NCBI GenBank assembly: GCA_018384055.1
Contig: JAHAZL010000053.1
Span: 1 to 29,332, forward strand
Reading direction: 5' to 3'
Length of the DNA stretch: 29,332 bases
Source: Treponema sp.
GTDB taxonomy: Bacteria > Spirochaetota > Spirochaetia > Treponematales > Treponemataceae
Shown: in pieces, positions 1-6,878 of the stretch
How positions within the stretch are numbered: the stretch's first letter is position 1
Layout: each line of letters starts with the position of its first letter
Notes under the pieces: model-generated
The model's input: the letters and a program-made list of their open reading frames with translations, nothing else
What the model was told of the DNA's origin: nothing
Database searches by the model: none
Made by a program: the position numbers and the translations under genes

Positions 1-104
1 ATATTCTGATTCAGACTTTCGATTGTTTTTTGAAGAAATTCGTTCTGCTGCTGCTGAGTTTTCAACTGCATTTGCAGCAACTCAATTGTTTCTGAATCTG
101 TCAT
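1..104 (-). CDS. Probable IS66-type transposase (TnpC), N-terminus only
   Basis: An ATG at 104-102 on the minus strand opens a frame that runs off the left edge, giving 34 residues that begin MTDSETIELLQMQL. The segment is glutamine-rich and predicts a coiled coil; its later part (NEFLQKTIESLNQN) resembles the leucine-zipper-like N-terminus of IS66-family TnpC transposases, which usually precedes a zinc-binding region and a DDE domain. Neither of those is in the window, so the assignment rests on the short helical segment alone. The ribosome-binding site is weak (GGTGGG). No tnpA or tnpB is visible upstream, so this could be a TnpC-only element or a remnant. Another coiled-coil protein is possible. 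Confidence 0.42.
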   Translation of the reverse strand, partial: MTDSETIELLQMQLKTQQQQNEFLQKTIESLNQN

Positions 105-243
105 TTTTCCCACCGCTTAGAATTCTATCACATTTGAATTTCTATAAACAGTGGGTAATGTCGATTTTTTGTAAATTTTTTGTGGTGAATAGTTACAGTG
201 AATTCAGTTTTTGTGGAAGGTGGGTGTAGGGGGTTAGTTTCTT

Positions 244-259
244 CCTGCATCCATGCAGG
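244..259. repeat. Short perfect hairpin beside the 25-bp repeat
   Basis: CCTGCAT and ATGCAGG form a perfect 7-bp stem around a CC loop. It lies 10 bp from the dispersed repeat at 270-294. There is no T-tract on either side, so it is not an obvious terminator. It may belong to the same repeat unit, but the second copy of the repeat (26828-26852) lacks it. Confidence 0.5.
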
Positions 260-269
260 CTAATCCTCG

Positions 270-294
270 CACCTGCTCGGCGCTCATTCCGCGG
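270..294 (-). repeat. Dispersed 25-bp repeat, copy 1
   Basis: These 25 bp match 26828-26852 at 24 of 25 positions; the core GCGCTCATTCCGCGG is shared exactly. The two copies are in opposite orientation, and both lie in non-coding DNA next to a stable RNA gene (tmRNA here, tRNA-Glu there). Read on the minus strand, both copies pass through the same open frame, RGMSA(E/K)QV, and copy 1 stays open to a TAA at 236-234. This suggests a genome-wide repeat, possibly of coding origin. No gene is called. Confidence 0.6.
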
Positions 295-321
295 GGTTCA
301 ACGTTGTAATATGTATTGAAT

Positions 322-360
322 AAAAAAAAAGCCCGAATCCTTTTTTTTGAATTCAGGCTT
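322..360 (-). terminator. Rho-independent terminator of the tmRNA gene
   Basis: On the minus strand, AAGCCTGAAT (360-351) pairs with ATTCGGGCTT (338-329) in a 10-bp stem with one G-T pair, followed by an unbroken run of T. It starts four bases after the mature tmRNA 3' end. Confidence 0.85.
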
Positions 361-363
361 TTT

Positions 364-729
364 TGGAGGTGGGGGGAGTTGAACCCCCGTCCATGCTGGC
401 AAATCAGGCATCTCTACAGGCTTATTGAAGCGAGGTATTTGTCGGGTAAAGGTAGCAGCTTCAAAAGCGTCTTTACCGTATCCTGGAAGAAGTCCCTGCA
501 GTCATCCAAGCCTGACCACAAGCAAGTCCCTGTTGTCGACGGAAGGTTATGAGCCTAGGAACAGCGTCCCATAAGTTCCGGCACTGCTTAAGCAGCGAGT
601 GCTAACTGTTCGTTTTCAGACTTTTCGTCTTCTCTACGTTTTGCAGTTATTTTTTTTGTCAGTTTAAGGCACCTTCACGCCTACCTGCAACACAAGATTT
701 CTCCAACTTGTCGAAACCGGTGCATCCCC
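364..729 (-). ncRNA. ssrA: Transfer-messenger RNA (tmRNA)
   Basis: tmRNA rescues ribosomes stalled on broken mRNAs and tags the nascent protein for proteolysis. The 5' end reads GGGGATGCACCGGTTTCGAC, the usual tmRNA start, and the 3' end carries the T-arm GGGGGTTCAACTCCCCC. The acceptor arms (729-723 with 371-365) pair except for an A-C mismatch at the fifth pair. The discriminator A is base 364; the CCA is not encoded, so a CCA-adding enzyme must finish it. The tag frame (644-588) resumes at GCA and ends in LALAA before TAA. A terminator follows directly. Upstream, a 121-bp inverted-repeat element ends 12 bp from the 5' end, so the promoter is either inside or displaced by that element. Confidence 0.93.
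588..644 (-). other. tmRNA proteolysis-tag reading frame
   Basis: Starting at the resume codon GCA (644-642), which follows ATAACT, the frame encodes AKRREDEKSENEQLALAA and stops at TAA (590-588). The hydrophobic LALAA end fits ClpXP-type recognition. With 18 residues it is longer than the tags I recall for T. pallidum and T. denticola (about 12-13), and its middle is highly charged. Confidence 0.8.
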
Positions 730-741
730 GATTATAAAACA

Positions 742-862
742 GGGGCTGTCCAATAAGTTCAAAAAATATCATTTTCGGGCTTGTCCCGAAAATTCATTTA
801 ATTGCAATACAAGAGATTATCGTGTCGAGTACGGCAATGATTCATACTTATTGGACAGCCCC
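742..862. mobile_element. MITE-like 121-bp element with 17-bp terminal inverted repeats
   Basis: GGGGCTGTCCAATAAGT at 742-758 is repeated in perfect inverted form at 846-862. The 87-bp interior has no reading frame of note but holds a perfect 9-bp-stem hairpin (771-793, ATTTTCGGG/CCCGAAAAT). Outside the termini, AAAACA (736-741) and TGTTTT (866-871) continue the symmetry after a 3-base offset; no clear target-site duplication is visible. The G-rich termini and small size suggest a non-autonomous derivative of an insertion sequence; the parent family is not identifiable here. It lies between the rsb operon and the tmRNA. Confidence 0.65.
761..793 (-). terminator. Possible terminator for the rsb operon inside the MITE-like element
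   Basis: In the minus direction, stem ATTTTCGGG/CCCGAAAAT with a 5-nt loop is followed, after four bases, by TTTTTT (766-761). It is the only hairpin plus T-tract downstream of the RsbW-like gene. The gap before the T-run makes it less than ideal. Confidence 0.4.
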
Positions 863-895
863 CTATGTTTTCATCCTAAAAATATAGTAATAAAA

Positions 896-1447
896 TTATT
901 CGCCGTCAACTGCAACGCCATGGCGCTTCTGCTGGAATCTCTTGAGCATAGCAACACCATTTTTCTTGTCGTTGTATACGAATCCGCCATTCCAGTATTC
1001 AAGAGCAGCGAAAAGGGCGTTACCACCGTCCTGTTCGTCAGATTTCTTTGTACGGAATGAAACATAGTTTGTAAGTTCTTCAAAGTTTGAATTATGGAGA
1101 CAGTCAATACGCTTTCTGTTGAATTCATTCCATTTTTCGAGATCCTTGAATCCTTCGCCTTCATCTTCTACGATAATGTGAGCATGTGTAGCACTGAATG
1201 AGTACCAAACATGAACCTGCTTGTTAAGGTCACAATTATTGCCGTGTTTTACAGCGTTCTTGATAACTTCACTAATCTGCTGTTCAAGAAGGTTGATTTC
1301 CTTAATTTCAAGTGGAGCAGACTGTACAATCAAAAGTGTGAAGTAACGGATCTGTCTGAAATTTGATGGAAATGATTTATAAAGCATATTTGTCTTATCG
1401 AACAATGGGTCATTTCCGTCTGAACGAAGCTCTTTCAATTCTTCCAT
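896..1447 (-). CDS. RsbW/SpoIIAB-like anti-sigma factor serine kinase (GHKL ATPase)
   Basis: A 183-residue protein with a GHKL ATPase fold. The N-box is EVIKNAVKHGN (E60, N64) and the G1 box is VEDEGEGF (D95, G97, G99), followed by a long variable lid and a C-terminal segment containing GNALFAALEYW. RsbW proteins bind and inhibit a partner, classically a sigma factor, and phosphorylate the STAS antagonist. It is the last gene of a three-gene set after an RsbU-like phosphatase and an RsbV-like STAS protein, with AGGAG ahead of the start. It is slightly longer than typical RsbW (about 160 residues). No sigma factor gene is adjacent, so the target is unknown and need not be a sigma factor. Confidence 0.82.
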   Translation of the reverse strand: MEELKELRSDGNDPLFDKTNMLYKSFPSNFRQIRYFTLLIVQSAPLEIKEINLLEQQISEVIKNAVKHGNNCDLNKQVHVWYSFSATHAHIIVEDEGEGFKDLEKWNEFNRKRIDCLHNSNFEELTNYVSFRTKKSDEQDGGNALFAALEYWNGGFVYNDKKNGVAMLKRFQQKRHGVAVDGE

Positions 1448-1470
1448 AGTGCAACTCCTGTAAAAAATAA

Positions 1471-1809
1471 TTATTCGTTGATCATGAGCAATGCTTCTTC
1501 TACGCTGTTAGCGATAGGGAAGTAGCCCATAAGCTTTGTAAGTTCAATAACCTTCTTTACTGATCCATGAACATTTGAGATATAAAGCTTCAAATTCATC
1601 TTCTTAATTGTTGAACAGATATAAATAAGAGCACCAATTCCAGACGAGTCAATGTAATCTACCTGTTCAAGATTGATTACAAATGACTTGACGTTCTTCT
1701 CAAGCATCTTCATAACAAGTTCCTTGAGCTTGTAGGAATTGTACAAGTCCATTTCACCATTAACATCAATGATGTAGACTTCTCCATTTTTCCTTATTTT
1801 AAGTTCCAT
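1471..1809 (-). CDS. STAS-domain anti-sigma factor antagonist (RsbV/SpoIIAA-like)
   Basis: A 112-residue single STAS domain, the usual family length. The signature YIDSSGIGALI has the phospho-acceptor serine in DSSG (S55/S56). In the family, the dephosphorylated form captures the RsbW-like kinase and frees its partner; the kinase phosphorylates this serine and a PP2C phosphatase removes the phosphate. Both enzymes are encoded on either side: the RsbU-like gene ends 28 bp upstream and the kinase starts 23 bp downstream. AAGGAG lies 6 bases before the ATG. Confidence 0.9.
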   Translation of the reverse strand: MELKIRKNGEVYIIDVNGEMDLYNSYKLKELVMKMLEKNVKSFVINLEQVDYIDSSGIGALIYICSTIKKMNLKLYISNVHGSVKKVIELTKLMGYFPIANSVEEALLMINE

Positions 1810-1837
1810 AAGTTTACTCCTTAATGCCCAGTTTTAC

Positions 1838-3532
1838 TCAAAATTTTATTACAAGCAACGATTGGTCATCATGCTGACTACTGTTGCCAATATACTTTTT
1901 GATATCTGCCTTTACAAGGTTTGCGATATCTTTTCCCGATTTTGAAGCGTTGAGGGACACAATCTTAAGCAATGATTCCTTTGGATACTGCTGTCCCTGC
2001 TCGTTAAGTGCTTCAACGAGACCATCAGTATATGTTATAAGAATATCACCAGTTTTGACATCTTGCAAGACATCTTGATAATGAGATTCCTTATCTACAC
2101 CGATTGGCTCGCTTGTACTTGAAATTCTTTCAATTGTATTTTTTTCTGCACTGTAGTAGTAAACGGGAGTTGTACCACCAGTAGCAATTTCTGCAACTTT
2201 TTTTGTTGGGTCATAGTTAATGAGGGCACATGATGCAAAGTGATCTGTGCTGAAGCTTTCGGCTGCAATACCGTGGTTTACCCATTCCAGAATTGTACCC
2301 GCTGTCTTCTTTGTGTTTACAACAAGGCGAATCATGGCACGAAGCATCGACATGACGATTACGCTGTTGATTCCCTTTCCTGCAACATCACTCATTACGA
2401 ATGAGATTCTGTCCTTTCTTGATACGATTACATCATAATAATCGCCGCAAACGCCTTCTTCCGGATTCCAGATTGTTCCAAGCTGAATGCCAGGAAGTAC
2501 TGGAAGTTTAGAAGGGTGGAGCATGTCCTGGATGCTTGTTGCAATCTGGGCTTCCTTGACAAGATTGTTATGCTCCATGATTTCGTTAACGGACATTACT
2601 GTCTTGATTGAAGTTGTAGCAAAGTCTGAAATAAGTTCTGCTGTCTTGAGGTTTTCTTCAGTAAACTTTGGCTTTTCATGGGTTCTTGCAAGGGCAATGA
2701 CACCGATAACGGCATCATTCACTTTCATAGGAACAATTATGTAGCTTCCGCATTTAAGGAAGTCTTCCGGACCATTCTGGTAAATTCTTGCATCATCTTC
2801 CGGCTTTGTGATAAGTTCGGCTTTTCCTGCTGTTGCAATTTCACCGAAAATATTTTCACGCAATGGGAACGATGCAAATTTGAAGTTTGTTGCTATGCGA
2901 ATAGGCTTGTGAGGCATATCGCTTGGAAGCTTATATGGTGGAGGAAAGTCTCCGTCAAATGATTTTACCGTAATAACATCTTCAAAGTCATCAACGAGGA
3001 GGATCGCCCCACCGTCAGCCTGTACTTCATCGCGTATTGTCTTGTTTACGTAGTCGAGGAGGAGTGAGAGGCCGTTCTTGTCAGAAAAACATTCTGTTGC
3101 TTTTGCAGAAAAATCATAGCTGATCTGCAAAGCGCGGGAATCTTCTTCTGTTGCCTGAAGGGATTTGGTTTCAGCTATCTGTGTATTGGCTGTAGATGCG
3201 TCCTCGACATTCTTTGAATGTGGTACAAGTTTTCTTATTTCTTTAGGTTCAAAAGTACAGAGTACGATTGCATAAGGAATTACAAAGAATACTGAAAGTG
3301 CCATTGCAAAGGCGAAAATTCCGAATGCCTGAGTCTGGTCTTCCGCACAGTAAATCTGGATTGCAGAAATGAAACTTCCTGCGCCCATTAGGATTGTGAC
3401 GATGTATGCAATGAAACTGATTCTTGCCGTCTTCTTTTTCTTGATATAAGAAAACAGGATAAGCAAAACAATAGAAAGAGCTGTTACTGCGAAAAGAGGA
3501 ATGTAAGCAAATGTGTTTTCTAAAAGAATCAA
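1838..3532 (-). CDS. Membrane RsbU-like PP2C phosphatase with GAF domain
   Basis: The enzyme should dephosphorylate the downstream STAS protein and so trigger partner switching. I start at TTG 3532-3530 because AAGGAG (3546-3541) lies 8 bases upstream and a promoter-like pair (3617/3594) predicts a transcript start near 3582, too close for the upstream ATG at 3580 to be used. This gives 564 residues. The N-terminus has about three to four membrane helices within the first 110 residues. A GAF domain (about 135-305) follows, then a linker helix. The SpoIIE/RsbU PP2C domain (about 355-564) keeps its metal-binding motifs: GDYYD, DVAGKG, TYTDGLVEA and HDDQS. The GAF domain is the likely signal input. 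Confidence 0.88.
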   Translation of the reverse strand: MILLENTFAYIPLFAVTALSIVLLILFSYIKKKKTARISFIAYIVTILMGAGSFISAIQIYCAEDQTQAFGIFAFAMALSVFFVIPYAIVLCTFEPKEIRKLVPHSKNVEDASTANTQIAETKSLQATEEDSRALQISYDFSAKATECFSDKNGLSLLLDYVNKTIRDEVQADGGAILLVDDFEDVITVKSFDGDFPPPYKLPSDMPHKPIRIATNFKFASFPLRENIFGEIATAGKAELITKPEDDARIYQNGPEDFLKCGSYIIVPMKVNDAVIGVIALARTHEKPKFTEENLKTAELISDFATTSIKTVMSVNEIMEHNNLVKEAQIATSIQDMLHPSKLPVLPGIQLGTIWNPEEGVCGDYYDVIVSRKDRISFVMSDVAGKGINSVIVMSMLRAMIRLVVNTKKTAGTILEWVNHGIAAESFSTDHFASCALINYDPTKKVAEIATGGTTPVYYYSAEKNTIERISSTSEPIGVDKESHYQDVLQDVKTGDILITYTDGLVEALNEQGQQYPKESLLKIVSLNASKSGKDIANLVKADIKKYIGNSSQHDDQSLLVIKF

Positions 3533-3588
3533 GATCAATACTCCTTGTAAATGCCGTGGGTACGTAGACAACCATAGCATTATTCTCT

Positions 3589-3617
3589 AGTTTAACATTG
3601 AAAAATCTCACCGTCAA
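3589..3617 (-). promoter_or_regulatory. Promoter-like site for the rsb operon
   Basis: Minus strand TTGACG (3617-3612), a 17-bp spacer and TAAACT (3594-3589). The predicted start near 3582 gives a leader of about 50 nt to the TTG start at 3532. The -35 is near consensus and the -10 matches 4 of 6. Confidence 0.5.
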
Positions 3618-3646
3618 GTTTTTAGTAAAATTTCCCAAGGAATCTC

Positions 3647-4600
3647 TTAAATCTCTAATTTTCCCATATCTTCTGACTGCTGCAGGTTTTTCTTCATTTT
3701 CCTGCGCTGTAAAAAGTTCTTTATTTTTCTTGTGAACGAAAGCTTTCCGTATTCCTTCGTAAAGTCTTTCACCGCGTCTTCAAGGGGAAATTCGTTGCCG
3801 AACTTCTGCTTGAGTTCGTCCCAGTACTTGATGATGAAGACATAAAGGTCGCAGATTGTTCTTTTCCCGAACTTTTTGATGATCTTTCTCTTGAGGATTA
3901 CGTTTACCACAGGAAGGTATACATTCTTGAACCATGAAAGAATGGCTTCTTCCATGGGTATTTCTTCTGCCTTTGTTGTGTTTATGTAATACTTATGGAC
4001 AAGAATGTGGTTGTAGATTACGTCGTACTGTCCCGGCGTACTGAAATCAAGACACCAGTAGTCTGTAAGGTCCCCGAAGTTTGTTTCCATGTAGAAAACT
4101 CGTTTTTCGTATTCGATGACCTGCTTGATCATCTGCTGTTTTGTGCTTCCCGGCTTAAGCTTTATTTCTGTCTGAAGGCTGACTACATCTGCATCAATGT
4201 TTTCGATTCCCTTTGCCTTTGCAACGGATACACGGTGGTTTCCGTCCCTTACAAAGTAGAGTCCGCCAAGTTCATAAACGCTGATGGCCGGAAGGATGAT
4301 GTCCTGATAGTGTGCCATATCGACTCTTTCCCAGCGGTTCTTCAGGAAGTTGCTCTTAGGAAAGAAATGGTTGTCAAAGTCAGAGTATCTGCCTTCGCTT
4401 CCTACGATGAGTTTTACAGGAATTACTTCCATTCCCTTGTAAACTTCGTTTTTTGGTTTGAGAAGGGTCTTTATGTCCTGGAGGGAAATGAGTTTTGCTT
4501 CTTCAGGATTCAAGAGATGCTGAATTTCGTTGAATAATGCCTTGTTATGTGCTTTGCTGAAATCATCATCTGTCTGAGAGGATAGAAATGACTGGCTCAA
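3647..4600 (-). CDS. ParB-like N-terminal domain protein, function unknown
   Basis: A 317-residue protein. Its recognisable feature is VRDGNHRVSVAKAKG near residue 115-130, the DGNHR core of ParB/sulfiredoxin-type domains, preceded by a segment (VIPVKLIVGSEGRY) like the start of such domains. The rest is helical and basic, ending in KIKNFLQRRKMKKN. ParB-fold proteins bind nucleotides or DNA, but no helix-turn-helix is obvious. I chose TTG 4600 because AAGGAG (4612-4607) sits 6 bases upstream; an earlier in-frame TTG at 4633 lacks such a site. The start overlaps the metallophosphoesterase gene by 35 bp, implying translational coupling. It may resemble DUF4032-type proteins; I cannot confirm. 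Confidence 0.65.
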   Translation of the reverse strand: MSQSFLSSQTDDDFSKAHNKALFNEIQHLLNPEEAKLISLQDIKTLLKPKNEVYKGMEVIPVKLIVGSEGRYSDFDNHFFPKSNFLKNRWERVDMAHYQDIILPAISVYELGGLYFVRDGNHRVSVAKAKGIENIDADVVSLQTEIKLKPGSTKQQMIKQVIEYEKRVFYMETNFGDLTDYWCLDFSTPGQYDVIYNHILVHKYYINTTKAEEIPMEEAILSWFKNVYLPVVNVILKRKIIKKFGKRTICDLYVFIIKYWDELKQKFGNEFPLEDAVKDFTKEYGKLSFTRKIKNFLQRRKMKKNLQQSEDMGKLEI

Positions 4601-5321
4601 AGTTGTCTCCTTTTCCGTTGAATTTTGGTTCAAAATCCACTACAAGATGACTGTAGGCGTTAACTACAGTGGTTTTACCTGTTACCGTAACTCTTTTTGC
4701 CTGCAAATCATAAAGATGTATGTGTCCGTGGATGAGCAGGGATGGATTGAATTTCTTTATGAACCAATTAAAGCATTCAAATCCTTTGTGGCAAGGGTCT
4801 TCCTTGTCGTGTATGTGACGTGGCGATGCATGTGTAAGGAATACATCGCAGTATCTTCCGTATCGCAATTTGTTCCATAAGAGGGCGGGTATCATGGCTA
4901 TGAGCTGTCTTTTCATTTGAGCCTCCGTAAATTGTGCCTGACCCTTGTTGTATCTTAGGGTGCCCGTAATGCCTGCAATAAGAAGTGGTGTCCTTTTCCC
5001 GTTTGGAGCGGTAAAATAAAGGAATTTATTCTTGATTGTCCTGTTGCTGGCGTAATCTGCACCGTGAAAATGGCTGCCTTTGTCATAATTGACTTCAGGG
5101 ATATCCCCAAAGGCGGTTTTCTTATAGTATTTGTATTCGCTCAGATCGTGGTTTCCGAATATGAAGTAGGTTGGTTTTGAAAGGGAGTCTACTATAAAAT
5201 CAACGTATTCCATGGAAAGGTCGCCTGCGCAAAAGACAGCATCAACATCTCCGTAACGTTCCTTTACGGAAGAAGAGTAGATGAGAGGGTCGATTTGGTC
5301 TGATACGCAGAGGAATTTCAT
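4566..5321 (-). CDS. Calcineurin-like metallophosphoesterase
   Basis: A 251-residue soluble enzyme with the binuclear-metal motifs in order: SDQID (D8), AGDLS (D34), FGNHD (N57, H58), THASPRHIHD, and a final HGHIHLYD. The first motif is DQID rather than the usual DxH, so one metal ligand differs from the consensus. Substrate is unknown; the family includes phosphodiesterases, protein phosphatases and nucleotidases. The ATG directly follows the stop codon of the TPR/Mrr-like gene, and the gene's end overlaps the ParB-like gene, so the three are probably one transcript. Confidence 0.85.
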   Translation of the reverse strand: MKFLCVSDQIDPLIYSSSVKERYGDVDAVFCAGDLSMEYVDFIVDSLSKPTYFIFGNHDLSEYKYYKKTAFGDIPEVNYDKGSHFHGADYASNRTIKNKFLYFTAPNGKRTPLLIAGITGTLRYNKGQAQFTEAQMKRQLIAMIPALLWNKLRYGRYCDVFLTHASPRHIHDKEDPCHKGFECFNWFIKKFNPSLLIHGHIHLYDLQAKRVTVTGKTTVVNAYSHLVVDFEPKFNGKGDNFEPVISILSDR

Positions 5322-6692
5322 TTACACACCTGCTTTTCTGAACAGGGCTTCGAGAATATCCTTTGAAATGAGTACGATAGGTCGTCCTTCCGTAAATGAA
5401 TGGGCTGAAGGTGTAAAGTCGGAGCAGGTGAAAATCATTCCCTTTACATAGTTTTTTGCCTTCAATGTATCTGCCATCTTGCGGACTACACCGTCTTCGA
5501 TGGCTTCTGTGGTGCGGTAGAACTGGCAGAGCTGAATCTGCTGCTTTGCATTCATCCAACTATCTTTCTTTTCTTCTGTCGCAATCATCTGGCAGCCGTA
5601 CTTTGTTGTTTCAATCTTCTGACACTGAAGTTTATAACCCACATAGGCAATTTTCTTGCAGAGTTCGTTGAACTGGTTGTTGTTTGCCGTCAGGTATTCC
5701 TTGATTCCGTCGTTAGTCTCGAGTTCCTTGTATTGGCTCAGCTTGGTGCTGACATCCTTGAATTTGCTGTTGATCTTGAAGACCATTTCCCACTGTTCAA
5801 TGGCTTTTTCAATCTTGCGGTTCTTTTCGTAGCAAATGCCGAGAAAGTAGCGGGCGTAAAGGGTTTCCTGATTTTTAGGGTCCTTTGTGTTGTTGATGGC
5901 TCTTTCAAAGGCGTCAATGGCTTTTTCCGACTGCTCTGCCATCATTAGGCAGATTCCTTTTTCTACGAGGGCTTTCTGCTTGAATTCCGGTGATCTTTCT
6001 GCTTTTTCAAGGAGCTTTACTGCTGTGGAAAGGTCCTTTGATTCCTTGCATACCTTTCCGAGATAGTAATAGTTTTCGTAGTTTTCAGGGTTCAGCCTGA
6101 TTGAAGATTCTAAAGCCTGTTTTGCCTGTGAAAAGTTCTTGTTTCTGAAAAGAAGTCTTCCTGCTGCAGTGTATGCCTTTGCATTCTTTCTGTCGCTGAG
6201 GATTGTCTTCTGATAAAAGCCCATTGCAAGCTTTGCGTTTCCTGTTTCTTCGTAAAGTTCTGCAGCCTTGAAGTTGTGGTCGGTTACATTTGGTTCGAGT
6301 TTTGTAAGGAGAAGATATTCCTTGAGGGCTTCTGTCGGCTGGTTGAAGCGGCGGTAGAGCTGTGCCATATTCTTTCTGAATTCTGCTTCAGGAATTTCTC
6401 CGTTGAAGAGTGCGTTCTGGTTGACTGTCTTGAATTCCATAAAGGCAAGTTCATGCTTGTTGTCCATGAGGTAAGCCTTTCCAAGGTAGTAGTGTGCTAC
6501 ATAGTTGCGTGGATTCTTGGAAATGATTGCTTTTGCACATCTCTGTGCTGCCTGGGTTTTTCCTTCCCTGAGAAGTCTTGGAACTCCGTCGAGTTTTGAA
6601 GGGAAAAGAAAGTTCTTATAAATTATTATGGAGACCAGTCCAATGACGGCAATTAAAAAAGCTCCTACTACTACATAAACAAGAGATCCCAT
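5322..6692 (-). CDS. Membrane-anchored TPR protein with degenerate Mrr-like C-terminal domain
   Basis: A 456-residue protein: one N-terminal membrane helix (residues 4-26), then about seven to eight TPRs (about 35-310, including the motif NPENYENYYYLGKVCKES), then a C-terminal domain from about 335. That domain resembles the restriction-endonuclease-like fold of Mrr proteins: an alternating strand pattern, QLCQFYRTTEAIEDGVVRKM, and KGMIFTCSDFTPSAHSF followed by GRPIVLIS. In active Mrr enzymes the corresponding motif carries a catalytic lysine (QCKR-type); here it reads LCQFY with Q, so it may bind rather than cut DNA. It heads the minus-strand cluster, with only a weak GTGGGAAG ribosome site. 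The TPR call is firm, the Mrr call tentative. Confidence 0.75.
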   Translation of the reverse strand: MGSLVYVVVGAFLIAVIGLVSIIIYKNFLFPSKLDGVPRLLREGKTQAAQRCAKAIISKNPRNYVAHYYLGKAYLMDNKHELAFMEFKTVNQNALFNGEIPEAEFRKNMAQLYRRFNQPTEALKEYLLLTKLEPNVTDHNFKAAELYEETGNAKLAMGFYQKTILSDRKNAKAYTAAGRLLFRNKNFSQAKQALESSIRLNPENYENYYYLGKVCKESKDLSTAVKLLEKAERSPEFKQKALVEKGICLMMAEQSEKAIDAFERAINNTKDPKNQETLYARYFLGICYEKNRKIEKAIEQWEMVFKINSKFKDVSTKLSQYKELETNDGIKEYLTANNNQFNELCKKIAYVGYKLQCQKIETTKYGCQMIATEEKKDSWMNAKQQIQLCQFYRTTEAIEDGVVRKMADTLKAKNYVKGMIFTCSDFTPSAHSFTEGRPIVLISKDILEALFRKAGV

Positions 6693-6709
6693 TTCTTCCC
6701 ACCGATAAA

Positions 6710-6738
6710 ATAATATTTTAGTTGTCTCTCTGATTGAA
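6710..6738 (-). promoter_or_regulatory. Weak promoter candidate for the TPR/Mrr-like gene
   Basis: Minus strand TTCAAT (6738-6733), 17-bp spacer, TATTAT (6715-6710). The predicted start is about 11 nt before the ATG. The -35 is poor, so this is suggestive only. Confidence 0.3.
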
Positions 6739-6754
6739 TTTTTTATGGAGACAA
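6722..6754. promoter_or_regulatory. Inverted repeat between divergent genes (candidate operator)
   Basis: TTGTCTC (6722-6728) and GAGACAA (6748-6754) form a perfect 7-bp inverted repeat with a 19-bp centre. It lies in the 186-bp divergent region between the TPR/Mrr-like gene and the plus-strand TPR gene and overlaps the candidate minus promoter. No T-tract follows, so it is not a terminator. Confidence 0.35.
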
Positions 6755-6878
6755 TTATTTAAATCATATTATATATCATAAACAATTTATTTTTCAACAA
6801 AAGGTGCCTGAAGGAGGCCTGAAAAGCCTTGAATTATTGAGATTATATCTAATTTATAGTAATTTTATTGAAGGTATT

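Noticed and set aside
23..229. 68-residue open frame at the left edge, plus strand
   Set aside because: It is largely antisense to the transposase-like N-terminus, has no ribosome site and has no family features.
316..552. Open frame on the plus strand across the tmRNA region
   Set aside because: It is antisense to a well-supported tmRNA and its terminator and encodes nothing recognisable.
731..736. TATAAT on the minus strand as the tmRNA -10 box
   Set aside because: It ends one base before the mature 5' end, so transcription would begin inside the tmRNA; no -35 fits at 16-18 bp.
3533..3580. Upstream ATG at 3580 as the start of the RsbU-like gene
   Set aside because: It lacks a ribosome site and lies at the predicted transcript start; TTG 3532 has AAGGAG at ideal spacing.
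6804..6840. GCCTGAAGGAGGCC palindromic-looking segment as a riboswitch or terminator
   Set aside because: The pairing is short, there is no T-tract, and no known riboswitch motif is visible.
6804..6878. Upstream ATG at 6804 for the first plus-strand TPR gene
   Set aside because: It would put 25 unrelated residues before a clear signal peptide; ATG 6879 has GAAGG just upstream.
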